This document shows, piece after piece, positions 23,471 to 33,856 of a DNA stretch of 64,000 nucleotides. The translations under genes and the position numbers were made by a program. This DNA is from [Phialemoniopsis] sp. UDSM-2020 (lineage: Eukaryota; Ascomycota; Sordariomycetes; Thyridiales; Thyridiaceae): assembly GCA_018873225.1 (NCBI GenBank), contig JAEILZ010000009.1, positions 2,843,501 through 2,907,500 on the forward strand, written 5' to 3'. Positions within the stretch are counted from its first letter, which is position 1. Every line of letters begins with the position of its first letter. The notes beneath the pieces were generated by a model that worked only from the letters and a program-made list of their open reading frames with translations, did no database searches and was not told the origin of the DNA.

Positions 23471-23954
23471 TACATGAGCTTACTAGGCATCGGGGTTGAA
23501 AAGACCAGCTCGTTCATCAGGAAGCGAGAAGCCGGGGATAGGGGCGGATGAGTTCGGCCTTGTCATTGTGATTTACTCAAATTTCGGTCACGCTGAACAG
23601 TCAAAGATAATGGTAATGGTTTATGAAAGAGACTCAAGCGGCTTGAGCCGGCCGAGTACCATCTGTTGATGATGTCTAAAAGAATGATGCGTCTAGTATA
23701 ATCAAGCTTAAATAAGGTCTTTGGACGAGCAGAACAGGTCCTTCTAGCCAAAAACAAGAAAGAAAAAATGAGTAAAGGCACGCATTGTAAATTCACCGAA
23801 AGCAAAACAGGCTAGGGACAATGTGTTTCTTTATTGCCAAGTCCTCAAATAGAGAACTGCGGAAAGGGATAGCCACCACTACATCCCTCCTTTTCCATCG
23901 CTAAAGGACTTCCAACATCATGTCCCTCCTTCAAATATCAACTCGCAACCATTC
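23471..23954. other. Convergent intergenic region
   Basis: About 480 bp between the 3' ends of two convergent genes. It is A/T-rich relative to the genes and should contain both polyadenylation regions. No gene was seen. Confidence 0.4.
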
Positions 23955-25241
23955 TTAAGTTCGAGCGGAAGCGCCAGCTCCAATGACACCGTCGACGCAG
24001 GTCTGGCCAGCAGCCAGCTGCTGAGGGACCGCCCAGCCAAAGTTGCAGATTCCAAAGAACCCGGGCTCGAGACAGACAATAGCTCCCGAGGTAGGGCAGG
24101 GGACCGCCTTGGGGTCGTGAGGGGAAGCTGTAGCGCCACCAGATGCCGGAGCGCTCTGGCCACCACCGGTGGCAGCAGACTGACCAGCAGAAGTGCTGCC
24201 CGCGACTGGGGTAGGAGCAATGGCTACGGTACCGGTGGTCTTGGGCGGAGAGGCAGGGCATGCTGAACCCTTGGACTTGGTCACCAGGGGCGTAGTGGCG
24301 GCGTTCGAAGTTGCGGTCTTAGAAGCACTTGGCGGAACAGTGACAAACGAGTGTCCAGCACCCGACGTCGCCACTGTCTGCATGGTAGTCGCAGAGCTCG
24401 CAGCCGTCTTGGTGCCACCGTTACCTACAGCAGCTGATGAAGACGAGCCACCTGTGTTGCCGGTACCGCCAGTCGATCCAGACTTGAATGTGTCGGGAAG
24501 CACGCCAGCCGGACACGAACCCTGGCCGTCAAAAGTAGGCTGTCCATAGAACTGGCCAAACTTGCCCGGGTTGGGGAAGCCGAGGACGGAGCCGCCCTCC
24601 TTGGTGGTGCACTTGCCGGGGATGTTGGCCACAAAGACAGGCGGCAGCTCCTTGATCAAGGACTCGTCGTCCGAGCCGCCCTCAATCTCGACGGGGGCGC
24701 AGTTCATGTACATCTCTCGGTTGCCGATCTTGTTGAACCAGGTCCACGCAAAGATGGCCTTGCCGTTCTTCATCTCTTTGGGAATGGGCACGTAAAAATC
24801 GCGCACGCACTCGGTGTCGCGGTCGTTGCCGCAGTGGCGGCCGTCCTCGCGGCCGCTGGCGTCCTTGCCCGTGGTCTGCAGATTGCCCGTGGTCGACTCG
24901 CCGGGGCAGCCGCCGACGACCGAGTAGATGGTGTGCCAGCCGGCCGGGTCTGAGGGAGCAGTGTCGCCGTAGGCCACGGCGAACTGGCAGGAGCCGCCGC
25001 CGTGCATGGCGCTGCCGAGGAACTTGACGGTCTGGGTGGTGCCCGCCGTCATCTTGGTGACCTGCTCGGCGTGGTCGGTGCGGCCCTGGCAGGGGAAGGG
25101 CAGCTTGTCGTCCAGAGGCCAGGTCTGGACCAGCGGCGCGGTATCGAGGTTGTAAGGGTGCGGCTCGACCATGAGCATGTGGGCCTTGGCGAGGCCGGTG
25201 CCCACGACGACGGCGGCTTTGATTACGTTGTGCTTGTGCAT
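23955..25241 (-). CDS. AA11-type lytic polysaccharide monooxygenase
   Basis: A single exon of 428 residues. Cleavage of a 20-residue signal peptide (ends GLAKA) exposes H21 as the mature N-terminal histidine; with H80 in GSAMHGGGSCQ it forms the copper histidine brace of AA11 enzymes, which oxidatively cleave chitin. The catalytic domain runs to about residue 255 with conserved cysteines and the C-terminal ends of the AA11 fold. A long Ser/Thr/Gly linker then leads to a cysteine-bearing C-terminal module (residues about 385-420: CPTSGAIVCLEPGFFGICNF), like the X278 module proposed to bind chitin. The gene is convergent with GH125. Confidence 0.92.
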   Translation of the reverse strand: MHKHNVIKAAVVVGTGLAKAHMLMVEPHPYNLDTAPLVQTWPLDDKLPFPCQGRTDHAEQVTKMTAGTTQTVKFLGSAMHGGGSCQFAVAYGDTAPSDPAGWHTIYSVVGGCPGESTTGNLQTTGKDASGREDGRHCGNDRDTECVRDFYVPIPKEMKNGKAIFAWTWFNKIGNREMYMNCAPVEIEGGSDDESLIKELPPVFVANIPGKCTTKEGGSVLGFPNPGKFGQFYGQPTFDGQGSCPAGVLPDTFKSGSTGGTGNTGGSSSSAAVGNGGTKTAASSATTMQTVATSGAGHSFVTVPPSASKTATSNAATTPLVTKSKGSACPASPPKTTGTVAIAPTPVAGSTSAGQSAATGGGQSAPASGGATASPHDPKAVPCPTSGAIVCLEPGFFGICNFGWAVPQQLAAGQTCVDGVIGAGASART

Positions 25242-26108
25242 GATGTTGCTGCGGTGGTGTTTTCTTGGTGCTTCGAGTGCTTTGATGTCGCTTTACAGTA
25301 TAATGCGACTTGTTGAATACTGAAATGTTGATTCCTCGAGACGAAAGTCGATGGTCTCGAGAGTCGCCTTTTATCTGCGGTATTGCGGGAAACAAAGCAG
25401 GGATGGACTATGCCGTTGTGGTCTTTATCCTTGTGATGAAAGAAAGAGATGGATGTTCCACATCGAGGTCGAGAGAAGGGAATTGATCTTCTTGTCCCAG
25501 AAGCTCGTGGGCAGGAGTGTCGACAAAGAAATCAGTTTGAGTGCAAACAGTCAATAGACCTTGGGGTTGGTGGTGAATTGTGAGCACGCGTCCGATTGAC
25601 GCGGTCATGCTATTGATCCATTGTAGCAACAAACAACATTAGACTTGTAGTATCATTGATCTGTTCACCCTGGATTTCACTTTTCACCCACTTTGGCTTG
25701 GAGTGGGTGGTTTGATGCCAATGACTCCCAGCACTGATTCCTCCAGTGTCATTAACTCAGTCTCGAGCAAGAAGAATTGGGTTCAAATTACTGGTGACGA
25801 GTTCTGCCGAAGTGAAATATTTCTAATGTCTTTTGGGATCGGCTTCACATTAATGGCAACCACATAACGTATAGAGCCATCCTATACAGGGGGTACTCTC
25901 CTACGGCCGACACGATACAGTACCATATACAAAGTAAATAGGTAAGGAATGACATTTATTATCATGTAAGCTTCTAGGTGTGCCAACTCAAGAGTGACTG
26001 TAACTCCAGAACGAGAGATCGGAAAGGACAGTCCCACGTTGGCATTAGATAGTGTTAGTGAGCCCCGACACAACCACCGTTGGGGATTAGGCACGGTCAT
26101 GGTGCCAC
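25242..26108. other. Intergenic region (promoter side of the LPMO gene)
   Basis: About 870 bp. The left part is the LPMO promoter and the right part the 3' side of the secreted-protein gene. No gene or RNA was recognised. Confidence 0.4.
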
Positions 26109-26832
26109 TCAAGTGGGCTTTCGAACGCGCACCAGCAGGTCCCCATTGCCATAGGCAAACTCGGATCCTTCCACCCAGTTGTCGGCGCGAGTGCAATGGT
26201 CCATGACGAAGCCAGCCCCGCGGGCTACATCATTGCTGCGGTATTGTCCGTCAGAGCATGATCAAACAAAGTAGTATTAAGAGTCAATGTTTACCACGAG
26301 GAGGTAGTACCCGTCTTGCCTTCGTCGCCCGTGATTTCGGCTCTGCCAATAATACAGTACACCGTGGGTGGGCACATTCCACCGCGCCGAGCGATAGAGT
26401 TGATGCACGACACGGCATCTGGGACCTATGAACCACCTGTCAGTCACACGCTGTGCTCAGAGGGATATTGGGAGGCCTATGTTGCCGTACATACCCACGC
26501 CTCGGTGTTGGGTTGCTCATTGCACCTGTAGCGCTTCTGGAGACTGCCACTCCGCTCGCTCACTGACGCATGATATGATGTCAGCCAACTCACCCATGGC
26601 CCGAGTGGAGGAACTCGTTTGATAAATTACCGGCGTATCTACGGGAGTTGGTTGCTGTGCTGGCGTGGAAGGCTTCAACGGCTTGTTCGGGGGTCAAGTT
26701 GTTACCGTCCGGGTTGGCAATGATGCCATCAACCCATTCGGCAAAGGAGAAGGAGGAGTGCAGTATAGCGGACGAGGCAGCAGTTCCAGCACCCAGTATG
26801 GCGAATGCGGTGATGATGGTAGCTTTGACCAT
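26109..26832 (-). CDS. Small secreted cysteine-containing protein
   Basis: Four exons on the minus strand: 26832-26594, 26543-26495, 26425-26295 and 26235-26109, all with GT-AG borders and matching phases, give 181 residues. A signal peptide (MVKATIITAFAILGAGTAAS) starts the protein. The mature part has five cysteines after residue 85, including CNEQPN, VSCINSI, MCPPTVYC, SSCNDVARGAGFVMDHC, and ends in a GNGDLLVRV strand. This pattern recurs in small secreted fungal proteins of unknown role that resemble candidate effectors; no function is assigned. An in-frame ATG at 26910 exists, but it would bury the signal peptide. Confidence 0.8.
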
Positions 26833-27845
26833 GGTGTTCACTTGTAGACAAGAGGATCCAGGCGAGACTGTGCTTACTATGGTTGTCGTCGGGGGAAAAA
26901 GGAGGATCATGGAGCGATGGGCCCAGGCGGCATTTTATAGACAATGAGGTGATCAACGCGATAGGTGACAAGTATAGAGATAAGAGATACTATTACTACG
27001 GGGGAAGGGGGCTATGGAAAAGCCGATGATGCCGTTGGCGTCATGGGCTATGCAGTTTATATCAGATTGGTTGCCATGACTTACACCCGGAACGGTCCAA
27101 GAGGCAGACCTGCACGAAGAATGCCTCGTGTTGCCGTGCGAGGTAGTATTGGAAAGGCTTAGAGCAACCACATCTTATCATGTCTATGCAATTATGTCTC
27201 AATGTTGCATGTGATTTGTATTCAACCGGTGGCACAGGAAGCAGTGCGGCGGCATGATAAAGCATCCATGCAGCATCATCAAAAGAAGTGGCGCGGATCC
27301 TCGGAGGTCGGCATCGCCATCAATTTCAAGTTCCCAGTTCATAGAGGATATAGATGATCAACCAAAACAGTATAGCCATCCTCCTGTAATATCAGAGGTG
27401 GCTGGATACTTTACTTAGGTAGACAAGGGATCAGATTGAGGAGAGGTGAGGCTGTAAGTGTGCTTGACTAAGTGGGAAGCTGCCTGGCTGGTCGTGTTTT
27501 TGCCCCGCAATCATACCTCTTGCTCTTGCTGGATGACGCGGGGTCCCACCTGCTGCAGCCTGGCCCACCCAAAATACATCAGAGACAATCAAAGCTTCAG
27601 CTTCAACTACTCTCCTACCTGTACATTACACAAACGAAAAAAACAAACACACTCTCTCAATATCCCTCTCACTGTCCTTTCTCTTTGGCTGGGGCGACTT
27701 TACTTCTTCTTCGACTTCTTCACTTTCTCTTCTCCGCTCTGACAGGCCACCCCGCTCACCCGCCAATCTGAGCTGGAGCAAGAACGGCCTCTTGTCACCC
27801 TCACCACCACCACTCCAAGTCCTGTCGGGCTCCTGAACGGCGACG
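26833..27845. other. Divergent intergenic region
   Basis: About 1 kb between the secreted-protein gene and UBP14. The last 250 bp before UBP14 are C/T-rich, as in a housekeeping 5' leader. No gene was recognised. Confidence 0.4.
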
Positions 27846-30371
27846 ATGGCTTGCCCTCATCTATCCTCGATCTGTAAGCTCCCTTCAAGCTACCTACTCA
27901 CCCCCTTCCTAGCTCCCCTCTTCTGGTTGGCTAACCTCCGCTACCTCGAACAGCTCTGAAGCCGCCAACCCCAGCTCAGTCCGTCTACCGCGAAGACTGC
28001 ACGCAATGCTTCGACTCTATCGACGATCCCGAGGGTCTTGACGTCTGCCTGCAATGCTTTAACGGAGGCTGCGCCGCCGACAGGCACCATGCAAAGCTTC
28101 ACAATCTCACCCGCGGTCACCCCTTGGCCCTCAACATCCGCCGCACCCGTAAGAAGGTTGTCCGCGACGAGCCCCCTCCCAAGATCTCCAAGCTCGCCAT
28201 CGCCGCCGAGACAGACGCCGATAGGTACGACATGGCCCTTGCTGTCAAGTGCCTCGAGTGCGACACGGAGCTGGACAAATCCGATGCCAAGCTGGCCTCC
28301 GTCGTTCAGGCCATCATGACCGCCAATACATTTTCCAAGAAAGAGGAGGTCAAGGCCTGGGAGCAGGAACTCACTTCTTGCGAGCACATCCTCACCTTGC
28401 AGCAGGACGAGCCCCGCAAGATCGCTTCCCAGGATCTGGGCCACTGCTCCAAGTGCGACCTGAACGAGAATCTATGGCTCTGCCTGCAGTGTGGCGCTCT
28501 GGGCTGTGGACGTGCCCAGTTTGGTGGCGTCGGAGGCAACTCTCACGCGCTGGCCCACTCTCAAGAGTCAAATCACGGTGTCGCCGTTAAGTTGGGATCT
28601 ATTACTCCCGAGGGCACCGCCGATGTTTACTGCTACACCTGCGACGAGGAGCGCATTGACGATGACCTGGGCCTGCACCTGGCCAATTGGGGCATCATCT
28701 TGGCCGAGCGGCAGAAGACCGAGAAGAGCTTGACCGAAATGCAGATCGAGCAGAATTTGCGCTGGGACTTCTCCATGACCACCGAGGACGGCAAGGAGCT
28801 CAAGCCTGTCTTCGGCCCCGGCCTCACCGGCCTCAAGAACCTCGGTAACAGTTGCTACATGGCTAGCATTCTTCAGTGTCTGTATGACTTCCCATCCTTT
28901 CAGAAGCGATACGGCCAAGTCACGCAGGACCTCGCCCCGGACGTATTGGATCCCGCCGAGGACCTCGATACTCAACTCCGCAAGCTCGGCGATGGCCTTC
29001 TCTCTGGCCGATATTCCAAGCCCGATTCCGATGTGGTAGCTTCGGAGCACTCGCCCGAGGTCCCCTATCAGAGAGGACTCTCGCCCAGCATGCTTAAGCA
29101 TCTCATCGGCCGTGGTCATGCTGAGTTCAGCACCATGCGCCAGCAGGACGCCCTCGAGCTCCTGCAACACCTGTTCAAGCTCATCACCCGGTCCAAACAT
29201 GCGACTCCCGCCGACGACCCCACTACGTCCTTCCGCTTCGCCATGGAACAGCGACTGCAATGCCTGAGCTGCAAGAAAGTTAGGTACTCGACGACAGAAC
29301 AGGACAGCATTTTCATCGACGTGCCTCTGGAGAAGCTGCCGGCAGCGGAGGAGGGTGGTGACAGCTCTCCAGACGTATACAAGCCCGTCACCCTGGAAGA
29401 GTGTCTCGATCGTCTCACTGGCGAGGAGGTCGTCGAGTTGACTTGCTCGGCATGCGGCAGCAAGGATGGGTACACCAAGCGCACCATGTTTAAGACTTTC
29501 CCCGAGGTCTTGGTCGTCAATGCCCGCAAGATGGCCATTGTCAACTGGGTTCCTATCAAGGTCGACGTGCCTGTCATTGTGGCCGACGAGGCTTTCTTTT
29601 TGGACAGCTACATGTCCAAGGGCCTGCAGGCAGATGAGGAGGCGCTGCCCGAAGATGCGACTACGAGTGGCGGCAGCGCGCCGACCTTCGTGCCCAACGC
29701 CGAGGCGCTGGCCCAGCTCGAGGCCATGGGCTTCCCTCAAGTCCGCTGCGAAAAGGCGCTGCATGCCACCGGCAACAGCGACGCCAATGCTGCCATGGAA
29801 TGGCTGTTCCAGCACATGGAGGACCCGGACATTGACGCCCCGCTCGATCTCGGCACCGGCAGTGGAGGAGATGCTGCTTCTGCCTCGACCGCCGACCCGG
29901 AGAAGATCGAGATGCTGGGAGCCATGGGCTTCGGTGCCCCGCAAGCCAGAAAGGCGTTGAAGGAGACGGGCGGTGATGTCGAGAGGGCGGTGGAGTGGCT
30001 CTTCAGCCACCCTGATGATCAGGGCGACTTTGACGAGGCTGGTCAAGCTGGGCAATCGAGTGAGCCTAAGGAGAAAGTCCTCGCAGGATCGAGCGATCTA
30101 CCTGCGCGCTTTCAGCTGCAGAGCATCTCGTGCCACAAAGGCACGAGCATTCATACTGGGTAAGCCAGCAGACTCCTTGCCTTTGCGCTTCATCTGATGA
30201 TATACATACTGACCTTTTGGGGCGTCTCGCAGTCACTACGTGGCATTTGTGCGCAAGCAGATTGGCGACAAGATGGCGTGGGTGCTCTTCAACGACGAAA
30301 AAGTTGTCGAGGCCGTTGACGTCGACGAGATGAAAAAGTTTGCCTATGTTTACTTCTTCAAGAAGATCTAG
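27846..30371 (+). CDS. UBP14: Ubiquitin carboxyl-terminal hydrolase 14 (Ubp14/USP5 type)
   Basis: Exons 27846-27873, 27954-30159 and 30233-30371 encode 790 residues. Ubp14 disassembles unanchored ubiquitin chains. Domains in order: a variant zinc-finger with CTQC and CLQC; a ZnF-UBP (about residues 165-260, CSKC ... CLQCGALGCGR ... CYTC); the USP Cys box GNSCYM with catalytic C310; USP zinc-type CLSCKK and CSACGSK pairs; two UBA domains (about 575-615 and 650-690) inserted in the catalytic domain, as in USP5; and the His box GHYVAFV at about 745-751, reached only after the last intron. The first exon gives nine codons. The length is normal for fungal Ubp14. Confidence 0.95.
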
Positions 30372-30886
30372 CTAGACGCGGGCCCCATTTCGGCTGCGAT
30401 ATGATGGCGTTTGGAAGATGTGTGGGCGGCAGCATTTGATCCGGCGTAGTATGGGGCGTAGATGGATGACAAGAGGACACGAAGCGATTTTCTACATCCA
30501 CAGAGATGGCGTTGTTTAGAGAGATGGACTGCATCATATTCATCACATGGAGGCATCGTCCTGGGGAGTTGGGGGGTTGACAAGAAGAAGCCGTCACGGC
30601 CATGCAGCAAATAAAAACAGACGATAAAGTATTGTGTCATTTCTCATTGAAGAATGATTTCTCGCTGCGATCCATCCCCCATGACTCTGACAATATTAGT
30701 TCAGAGTCCAGACTGGATCCTTTCTTTTCTGATCCTGTATATACACATTTCCGGATCTTGAAACGCAAGTCCCATAACCAGACGCCATAAACCCGCACTT
30801 TGTGTGATGATATCCGTACATTGTCTCTAACCGCTTTGCGTCTCGTGAACCCTAAGCAGTCCCACAAACTCTCTGTAAACTGTTGC
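30372..30886. other. Convergent intergenic region
   Basis: About 515 bp between the stop codons of UBP14 and MAD2. It holds both 3' ends. No gene was recognised. Confidence 0.4.
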
Positions 30887-31884
30887 TCAGTCGGCGAGCC
30901 GGTAGCTGACGAGGGTGTCGACGCGGTGGCTCGTGGTGCTGAAGCCGCGCAGCTGGACGCGCTCGCCGTTGGCAATCTCCTTGGCGTCGCTGTCGCCCCA
31001 CTCGACGGGGACGTCGCTGTCGGCGTCGGCGTAGACGAGGACGTTGAAGGTGCAGTCGCCGGCGAGCTGGGGCAGGAAGGTGACCGAGGCGGTGATCTGG
31101 CGGAAGATGGCGGCGATCTCGGCCTGGATCTCGGCCTCGGTCTTTTCGGGTGCGGGGCCGCCCGCGGCAGAGGACGGGTTGGGAGTCGGTGCACTTCAGA
31201 ACAGAGGCTTGTCAGCGGTAGAAAGAGAAGGGGATTAGGAGAGCAAATGCGTACCCGGGTGCCACATTCTCCTGGTCGGCGGCCTTGGACGCCGACGAGG
31301 AGGAGGCAGACTTGCTGCTGCTGCTCTTGGAGGCCTTGGGCTGGGCCATGATCTGGACGTCAAACTGCCAGCGCTCGACGTGCTCGCCCGTGTCCTTGTT
31401 GGTGATGACGATGACGAGCTTGCTGATCTTGCCGCCGACCATCCAGCGGTCGAGCTGCGACATGATCTTCTTGATGTAGGCGCGCACCTGGTCGTCCGAC
31501 GAGACGAGCATGTTGAGGCCGTACTTTTTCACGGCGGTGAAGTCCTCGGCCGGGTACACGCCGCGTTGGAATCTGTTGGGCCCGAGGAGAGGCACGGTCA
31601 GTATATTTAGATCAAAGAATTCGTTGTTGTCGAAGGGAGGGAGGTATGGTAGGGTATCGTACAATATCGTGTGTATCGAGTATTGGAACTGTCGTTTGCG
31701 CATTGTCAGCTGCCATTGAAGCTCTTGGATTTTTGGGGATCTCAGGGGAGGGATCGGATCGCAAACTCACGAATTCTGCGACGAGCTTTGCGCTGCCCTT
31801 GAGAGACAGCTTGTGCACCTTGGACTCGTCCTTGTCCTTGCTGGACTTCTTCCTCTCCTTGGCCTCCTTCTCCGGCGGCGGCAT
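30887..31884 (-). CDS. MAD2: Spindle assembly checkpoint protein Mad2 (HORMA domain)
   Basis: Four exons on the minus strand (31884-31771, 31688-31663, 31572-31255, 31193-30887) encode 254 residues. The 26-nt second exon joins by phase 2 to give the canonical ILFQRGVYP helix. HORMA marks are LKGSAKLVAEF, RGVYPAEDF, YGLNMLV, MSQLDRWM and the C-terminal safety belt ending FSTTSHRVDTLVSYRLAD. Mad2 binds Mad1 and Cdc20 at unattached kinetochores. Two features are unusual: a Lys/Glu-rich N-terminal extension of about 25 residues and a Ser/Ala/Pro-rich loop (about residues 122-172) before the last helix, where most Mad2 proteins have a short loop. Confidence 0.95.
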
Positions 31885-32637
31885 GATTGCTGCTTTCTGT
31901 GTGTGTGAAAATGAAGGATTTGGCAATACTCAAATTTCTTTTCCGAAAGGTGTATCGATGCGACAATTACGGTCTTCTCCTGGTGTCGTTATGTCGCCGT
32001 CCGGTTGTGTAAAGGGTCAAGTTCGATTTGTTTACTTTGGATGGGGTTTTGGTTGCCATGGTGGGGAAACACTTAAGCTGGGCGCGCGGGGCAATTAATG
32101 GGTATGCCGCTATCGGGGTTATGCAACTTGAACGATAAGATCTCCATCAGAGCAGTCATGGGCGACATAGATTAAAGACAGGAAGAGATGTTGGCAGGTG
32201 ATTGGGATGCATTCAACTACAGCGACTATCATTCCGGAACCGAGGTCATTCCCCTGTGGGCTCGATCCGGACGCGCAGCCTCCATCCAGCCAACATCTTC
32301 CTCGTCATCGACAAGCCACTTTGCTGAGGCCTTTCACTGTGATGACTGGATAAATACCTGCCTCCCTCCATCCTTCTCGCAGCCAGGGCAAGAAATCCAT
32401 GTCGCCGTGGCCCATGACTGTGCATGTCGACGAGATATCCCATCCTTTTCCAGTCACTGACTCCGTACTGGTCGTCATTGTGAATATCCCATGTGGCCTA
32501 CTAGTACTGTCGCGCAGTCAAGGAAGAGTGCGTCACATGCGCTGTACAAAACGACCAACCATGTGTCCCGTTCTGTGGATCAGTGTGGTATGCTATGCCA
32601 CAAGAAGAGAGAATCGCGTGCATTCCTTCTTGGTCTC
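31885..32637. other. Intergenic region (MAD2 promoter side)
   Basis: About 750 bp between two minus-strand genes: the MAD2 promoter at left and the 3' end of the Hub1-like gene at right. No other gene was seen. Confidence 0.4.
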
Positions 32638-33378
32638 TCAATCGCGAGTGTCCACCTCCAAGTCGAGCTGCACCCCGTTGGAAATGCCATAGTCTGCGAG
32701 GCAGATCATGTCCTTGAAAGGCCGCTCGCTCTGCCTCTTGAGGATGATCTGACCCGGCTCTCGCCCGATCCTCGCCGCCACCATAATCTTGAGCTGGCCG
32801 ACGGTATCCGAGCCCAGGCAGGGGATGGCGGCCTTGGTGCCCAGTCGATCGTTGACGTGGACGATAATCATCTCCTCTCCGCCAGTGGTAGCAGCAGGCG
32901 CAGGTTTGGGCTTTGAGTCCTGTTCCCGCCTTGATCCTCCTCCTCTGTGGCCATCGTAGTCTCTTCTCTGGCCGCGGTCGCGATCACGGTCCTGGTCGCG
33001 GTCTCGGTGTCGACGCGGCGAGCGGTCGCGGTGGTCGCGGTGGCCACGGCGGTCGCGAGGTCGATCGTTCTTGGAGCCCTCGCCCTTCCACCGGAAGCCA
33101 CCAGACCCCTTGGGTCGTCGCGGAGGAGAGCGCGAGCGCGAGCGCGAGCGCGCTCTGGGTGATGGTCTCCTGTCGCGGCGGTCGTAGTCTCGGTCTCGGT
33201 CGCGAGAGCGGCTGCGATCTCTGCGCGGGGAGCGATCGCGTGGTCTGCTCGACTGGTCGTGGTCCGAGGCTGGAGGACGGTTGACACTGGGCGCAGAAGC
33301 TCGTGCTTCTTTTGAGGCAGGAGCTGGAGAGCGCGATCGCGACCGGGGTGGTCGGTCGGGGCTAGGAGATCGCGTCAT
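32638..33378 (-). CDS. RS-rich protein with C-terminal Hub1/UBL5-type ubiquitin-like domain
   Basis: A single exon of 246 residues. Residues 1-150 are made of Arg/Ser, Arg/Asp and Arg/Glu dipeptides, like an SR-protein RS domain. Residues 170-246 form a ubiquitin-like domain matching Hub1/UBL5: VNDRLG at 175-180, the SDTVGQLK turn, ILKRQ and DYGISNG. Hub1 is normally a free domain of about 73 residues that binds spliceosomal Snu66 and Prp5 non-covalently. Asp22 of the domain, which contacts the HIND element in Hub1, is kept. The usual C-terminal double Tyr is absent; the protein ends LEVDTRD, without a diglycine. A nuclear splicing role is likely by inference. Confidence 0.82.
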   Translation of the reverse strand: MTRSPSPDRPPRSRSRSPAPASKEARASAPSVNRPPASDHDQSSRPRDRSPRRDRSRSRDRDRDYDRRDRRPSPRARSRSRSRSPPRRPKGSGGFRWKGEGSKNDRPRDRRGHRDHRDRSPRRHRDRDQDRDRDRGQRRDYDGHRGGGSRREQDSKPKPAPAATTGGEEMIIVHVNDRLGTKAAIPCLGSDTVGQLKIMVAARIGREPGQIILKRQSERPFKDMICLADYGISNGVQLDLEVDTRD

Positions 33379-33856
33379 TCTTATTGAATAGCGGTTGTCG
33401 AACTGTGTCCCGCGTGAGTGGTTGTTTGGATTTGATGTTGGATGTAGAAAGTGAGAAGAGGATGAGGAAGAAATTCGCCTCCCTCCAAGAGCTGGAGGAA
33501 AGAGCTATGGTGGGGCTGGAAGTACCATGGTACGTACCATGGTACCTGACTTAGGTAGGTACAGGTACTTTACTTACCCGACTCATTCAATGTCTTGGGT
33601 CTCGAGCTGCCTCGTCAACTTGATCCCTTACTTAATTACCACCAGCCATAAAGTCAGTCCTTCCACGGATAAGAAGAAATGATTACTTTTGTTAAGAATT
33701 TTTCAAAGAGCTAACCTGAAATGCACCAATGAGTTGGTCATCCAATCATCCCATCGCCTGCAATTCTGAGGCTTCCAGGCACGAACACGAACACCCAGTC
33801 CACAATACCATGAAATACTCTCCAAGCTGAAACTAACAGCGAGAAAAGCATGTCTC
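33379..33856. other. Intergenic region with tandem palindrome
   Basis: About 480 bp. It contains two adjacent copies of a 12-bp palindrome (see the repeat entry) followed by TAGGTAGGTAC-type repeats, upstream of the Hub1-like gene. Confidence 0.5.
33522..33545. repeat. Two tandem copies of the palindrome GTACCATGGTAC
   Basis: Bases 33522-33533 and 33534-33545 are identical 12-bp perfect palindromes in head-to-tail order, so the whole 24 bp is also self-complementary. It lies 144 bp upstream of the Hub1-like start codon. It could be a regulatory site or a cruciform-prone repeat. Confidence 0.85.

Noticed and set aside
22231..23517. 428-codon minus-strand open frame
   Set aside because: Antisense shadow of the GH125 gene, whose motifs are clear.
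28568..30055. 495-codon minus-strand open frame
   Set aside because: Antisense shadow of UBP14; no recognisable domain.
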